Positions 61,501-64,000 of a DNA stretch of 64,000 nt are shown here, in pieces. The notes under the pieces were generated by a model, which was not told where the DNA came from, made no database searches, and was given only the letters and a program-made list of their open reading frames with translations. Position 1 is the first letter of the stretch, and each line of letters starts with the position of its first letter. The stretch spans positions 1 to 64,000 of the forward strand of contig NZ_JAVWNC010000005.1 in the NCBI RefSeq assembly GCF_036637135.1, given 5' to 3'. The stretch is from Anaerorhabdus sp036637135 (GTDB lineage Bacteria > Bacillota_I > Bacilli_A > Erysipelotrichales > Erysipelotrichaceae). The translations under genes were made by a program, and so were the position numbers.

Positions 61501-62330
61501 AAATATCTTTTGATATCTTGTTCTCTGTCGTTTAACTTACATTTGAATTTCTTATTTTCATATCTTCGTTGTAGAGGATGAATCATTGTACTTCCAAGTA
61601 TCATCACTATTGGTACAATCAACGATGGAAGTACTTCAACCAATTCTCTTCCTTGTAAATAACTTTGATAAGCCATTAATGCTCCCGAAAGTAAGGATGC
61701 ACAAGACATCAACAAAATTGGAAACATAATAAAGAATAATGGTTGTTTTTCTGTTTTTTGTATTGTACCAAATTGCCTAAAATTTATCGTTAATTTGGGT
61801 TCAGTAAAAGATTCTCTTTTATGTTGAATAATCCTATGTAGATAATATAAAGGTTTTATATAACTCTGATGCACTTTATATTCATCCAAATATATTGATA
61901 CATTATTGCACTGATTTATCATCACGAAATCATGACAATAAATTAATTTTATTGTGTCGAATTCAATGATATCAAATAATTCTATTTCTTTCTTTATTTT
62001 CTTATTCACAAAAACTTCATTAAAACCATGATCGTTAATCTTATTTTTATTACATTCAATGACACATTGTATTGATTTGATTCGAGTTGACTGTATCTGT
62101 ATATTCGCATATTCACTAGAACCAATTGTAATTTGATTAAGTTTTTTATACTTTTTGTAGTAGTTATATCCATTATCTTCAAATAAATGAATAACTAAAT
62201 CATTCATTTTAAAATATCGATTCTCATTTATTATTAACTCTACTGTATGTTCATAAAACTTAATACTTTGTTGTCCTTTATCTAGGTAATATGATTGTAT
62301 TCTCTTGTGATCATGAATAACGCAAATCAT
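58566..62330 (-). CDS. essC: EssC-like FtsK/SpoIIIE ATPase of type VII secretion
   Basis: Membrane ATPase motor of the Bacillota type VII (Ess/Yuk) system. 1254 residues: N-terminal FHA-like domain (about 60-150; ITIGSSEYANIQIQ), two membrane helices (about 195-245), then FtsK/SpoIIIE modules. The first module (about 540-790) is complete: Walker A ATTGAGKSE (K596), FVIVDFKGGG, Walker B FVVVDEFAEL. The second (about 850-1050) and third (about 1085-1250) lack Walker A. Staphylococcus EssC is about 1479 residues, so this one is short by more than 200. It overlaps the upstream gene by 20 bases. Confidence 0.9.
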   Translation of the reverse strand: MICVIHDHKRIQSYYLDKGQQSIKFYEHTVELIINENRYFKMNDLVIHLFEDNGYNYYKKYKKLNQITIGSSEYANIQIQSTRIKSIQCVIECNKNKINDHGFNEVFVNKKIKKEIELFDIIEFDTIKLIYCHDFVMINQCNNVSIYLDEYKVHQSYIKPLYYLHRIIQHKRESFTEPKLTINFRQFGTIQKTEKQPLFFIMFPILLMSCASLLSGALMAYQSYLQGRELVEVLPSLIVPIVMILGSTMIHPLQRRYENKKFKCKLNDREQDIKRYFNELENEVLNYDNQVRIYERKRWLFHHEIMQDIETNARYLQNNNALDLTIPLGIGRMRNNIEFKDIPKENDQFLFSQVKLFLNKYTVLENHIVAIDLNNNKMVTTDSLDILIWICFYLVTQFDDQVISLVYIINQTLLHFLNRITLFSHTVYKNKVLVFDSLKSFQQNQDDDTRLKIIINCSPNYYDGNFPCIQYVDKTESPQTQCSIRFHENKGILELPDNVIHFSHEIDRNDLMNSINYLFYLLSKNHKNLIRRNDDLINIESLIKYTPFNKWKDTNTIDSLKIIVGYDDKQEPFELDLHESKDGPHLLIAATTGAGKSECIVTILMMLSMQYSFEDVQFVIVDFKGGGLAQSFVYNNKICPHLIGTISNLDNHEIKRFFSSIRIESRRRQTLFNQLSKISNESSMDISKYQRLSSQYQFSKLAHLFVVVDEFAELKVMHNEYIGELISLARIGRSLGIHLILSTQKPSDVIDAQIWSNCRTKISLHVQDKQDSLDMINSDLAFYLQKPGQFYKYTDNELSKGQFYYLNEDISENKKTKVYDLYHQELMRKSKSNQKVLKLMLAKLVDIPCDIRPLWHKPLGIIDKGIVQDAPQSIGMVDDIEHNQQYPYLLRLCHTLFYCKNQNEAKQLFCTTLYSMIHINENIEVFIIDYDQDFYNHACNSNFVHSISNDEMLHNLFKYVMNKKGNDKMDIIVALNTQLFLEKLEIHGIELVKLLNMGIMSNVSIFLFGLTVNILPYSLWGYFKVKIASSFLSTQDLSVVFDEKIKYTSSKEDFYYVNETRVQYFRIYKVDEQDLLKTKSMRLKSKTVIHQMTIPLLTSKKGVVGMSYDTYDWIDINEFPYCIMVAKHTYRIIEYLKIIFPTYSLVQNEEELYSRKNCIVLVSDFQTFDMKRCKMSLKHRDDPIVFCCDHREFSMSWLSSFYQEQYIVWIGNGLSDQYIIPVNRKISIRNDQGYYYHEGKGERIKLIDEVFDSN

Positions 62331-64000
62331 TCGTATTCTTATCCGTCACTAAAACATTACAATCAATTTTAAACTTTCCATCACTTGTTTTGATTGTGAT
62401 AATAGCACTCCCTCTTTTTATTGGTGTAATAACTCCATCGTTAGTAACTTTCGCAATATTTTCTTCATTTGAATTAAATTGAATATCACTTTTTTTATAT
62501 CCTTTAGGTAATGATGTTATTATTATTTGCTTAGTTTCTTTTAAATCAACTACAATATTCATCTTCTCTATACCTATTCTATCCGATTCGATTGTATCCT
62601 TAGTACTTACTGGTTTTCTTTTACCACGAGTACAATGTTCCATAAACTGCCAATTTTCTATGTGCGTTTTTTTATTTAGTATGAGTTTACCATTCTTTTC
62701 ATCCAATATATTAATCGTTTTCGATAATCCTATTTTAGATGCAACTGTTTTTTGTGTATTTATTATTAAATCCAAAACCCAGTGTAAATTGATATTCCCA
62801 CATACCTTTACATCTTCATTGTACAAAGCAGCCATATCTGCTTTATCTAAATCAACTTGAATATTTTTACTATTTATCTCTCCGTTTTTATCATACAAAT
62901 GGAGAATCGTATCCACATAACCTCTTATTCCACCTTTAATTCCAATATCCATTAAAGCAATATTACCAGCCCTTACTCCAGTAGTTAACCCTAATGTAGA
63001 AGAAGTAGAAGCTTTAATAATAAAATCTGCATCGCGTTTACTTTCTTGTACTGTTCTCATTTTATTATTTTTAATTTCTATTCCTATTTGATGCTCATTC
63101 GCTAAAACTAACTCTACCTTACCACCTGCATATAAATGTAACTTCAATTGCATTGTCAAATCCAATAAAGGAAAATTTGGAAACGGCACCTTAATTTGAC
63201 AGATAGGAATTTCTGTACCTTCCATATCTTCACTCTTCCTAAAAGATGATAAAAGGGTTTGGATAAAATCCTCCCCTTTTACACTCGCAAAATTAGAATA
63301 CATATTATATGTTTTTGAAGGCTCCAATTTAATAAGTTCGGTTGTTTTAAAATCAAGTTTAAAAAATGCATCATCTATTCCTGATGAACTTGTTTTCCAT
63401 CTCACCGTTGGCTTAACATTGTATATCTTAGTTTCTACTTTAAGATCGCCTTTCTTTAGTTTGAGTGATATACCTGTTGTCGATGCTTCAATAGTACCTT
63501 CAAAATCCTTAATCTTAATTTCTTTTGATATCATATTTTGAACTTGATTTGTTTTGACTACACTGATTTCATCAAGATTTATCTCTATTTCTGCATCGCT
63601 AAAATCTACATCAAAACTATCTTCCATTTCAAATTGTTCAATAACATCTTCATATTCAACCTCTTCGAGCTTTGTCTCAATTCCGTTTTCAGTTTCAATA
63701 GCTTCCTTTATTCGATAGAAGTAATCTTGATCAGCTTTCCAATGAACTATATCATTTTCATCAATTAATTGATTTTTGTGAAAGACAGCTTTATTATTAT
63801 CCTCATTAAACTCAATAGGTACATCCACTTCACTCACTGTCTCATTGATTTCAAAATCAAGTACAGGTTCATCTACCACATAATAATCAACATATTCTTT
63901 TACAAGACTAAGTTTTTGTAATGCTTCTTCTTTATAGATACTATCTTTTGGATTGAAACAATCTCTTTTATCTAAACTAAATATTCCCAAGCCAACCGCA
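62311..64000 (-). CDS. Large Ig-like-domain protein of the type VII locus (partial)
   Basis: I do not recognise the main part of this protein. The frame is open to the window edge (the only start inside is TTG 63990, preceded in-frame by hydrophobic Ala-Val-Gly codons), so the N-terminus lies outside. Visible: 563 codons, with a very acidic first part (about 35-150), a long beta-rich middle (about 150-430; VKPTVRWKTSSSG, LTTGVRAGNIALMDIGIKGG) and a C-terminal bacterial Ig-like group 2 domain (ITSLPKGYKKSDIQF, NIAKVTNDGVITPIKRGSAIITIKT). It overlaps essC by 20 bases, so it is part of the secretion operon, either substrate or structural part. Confidence 0.65.
   Translation of the reverse strand, partial: AVGLGIFSLDKRDCFNPKDSIYKEEALQKLSLVKEYVDYYVVDEPVLDFEINETVSEVDVPIEFNEDNNKAVFHKNQLIDENDIVHWKADQDYFYRIKEAIETENGIETKLEEVEYEDVIEQFEMEDSFDVDFSDAEIEINLDEISVVKTNQVQNMISKEIKIKDFEGTIEASTTGISLKLKKGDLKVETKIYNVKPTVRWKTSSSGIDDAFFKLDFKTTELIKLEPSKTYNMYSNFASVKGEDFIQTLLSSFRKSEDMEGTEIPICQIKVPFPNFPLLDLTMQLKLHLYAGGKVELVLANEHQIGIEIKNNKMRTVQESKRDADFIIKASTSSTLGLTTGVRAGNIALMDIGIKGGIRGYVDTILHLYDKNGEINSKNIQVDLDKADMAALYNEDVKVCGNINLHWVLDLIINTQKTVASKIGLSKTINILDEKNGKLILNKKTHIENWQFMEHCTRGKRKPVSTKDTIESDRIGIEKMNIVVDLKETKQIIITSLPKGYKKSDIQFNSNEENIAKVTNDGVITPIKRGSAIITIKTSDGKFKIDCNVLVTDKNTNDLRYS

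Noticed and set aside
1..64000. tRNA, rRNA, CRISPR arrays and insertion-sequence transposases
   Set aside because: Read for clover-leaf, 16S/23S, direct-repeat/spacer and transposase signatures; none seen. A covariance-model scan would be needed to exclude small RNAs.

Overview
The window is a low-GC, densely packed bacterial chromosome segment. The gene set and the gram-positive regulatory style (T-box leader, IreB, MltG, Asp23/Gls24, PadR, ECF S component, type VII EssC) point to Bacillota. The grouping of alaS-ireB-ruvX-yrzB-mltG-udk-greA with comEA/comEC, holA, a one-chain serine dehydratase and a short SMC suggests class Erysipelotrichia. That class assignment is inference; no rRNA or tRNA gene is present to confirm it.

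Layout. 1-20.7 kb (+ strand) is a housekeeping block: T-box-controlled alaS; ireB-ruvX; yrzB-mltG-udk; greA; comEA-comEC (DNA uptake); holA-sdaA-glycosylase-U32 (four tightly packed genes); smc-ftsY-ylxM-ackA-nrnA; then hup (HU) with its own terminator. 20.7-21.1 kb is a gene-poor gap. 21.2-30.7 kb (- strand) is one long run nusB-xseA-xseB-ispA-dxs-recN-dinB-xerD-deoB with spacings of a few bases, linking repair, isoprenoid synthesis and nucleoside catabolism. 30.8-39.3 kb holds a DUF5662 gene (+) and then minus-strand genes: nucleotidyltransferase, ABC-F, phosphoesterase, ridA with a Cys-rich tail, a small membrane protein, an ECF S component, trmL, lit-like, rdgB and a B12-type radical SAM gene.

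39.4-41.0 kb looks acquired: a GC-richer alpha/beta-hydrolase gene is followed by noncoding DNA with strong inverted repeats, and near-identical 18-bp sequences lie on both sides. 41.1-43.7 kb is a compact PadR / DUF1700-like / DUF4097 / DUF4097 operon whose promoter is covered by a perfect 9+9 inverted repeat. 43.9-48.5 kb holds gltX, a divergent GntR/SIS-domain pair with a palindromic operator, a membrane-anchored unknown and a TetR gene with an 18-bp palindrome.

48.8-55.0 kb (- strand) is the translation block truB-ribF-rsmF-like-RelA/SpoT-like-asp23, followed by infC-rpmI-rplT behind an L20-type leader; infC appears to start at AUU. 55.0-56.6 kb (+) pairs a TtcA-like tRNA thiolase with a radical SAM/SPASM gene. 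56.6-64.0 kb (- strand) holds an M3 peptidase and the distal part of a type VII secretion-like locus: EsaB-like, a short EssC with one intact ATPase domain, and a large Ig-like-domain protein that runs off the window. Candidates for under-described biology are the T7SS-like block, the PadR/DUF4097 module, the degenerate RelA/SpoT protein, the Cys-tailed RidA and the 39.4-41.0 kb islet.
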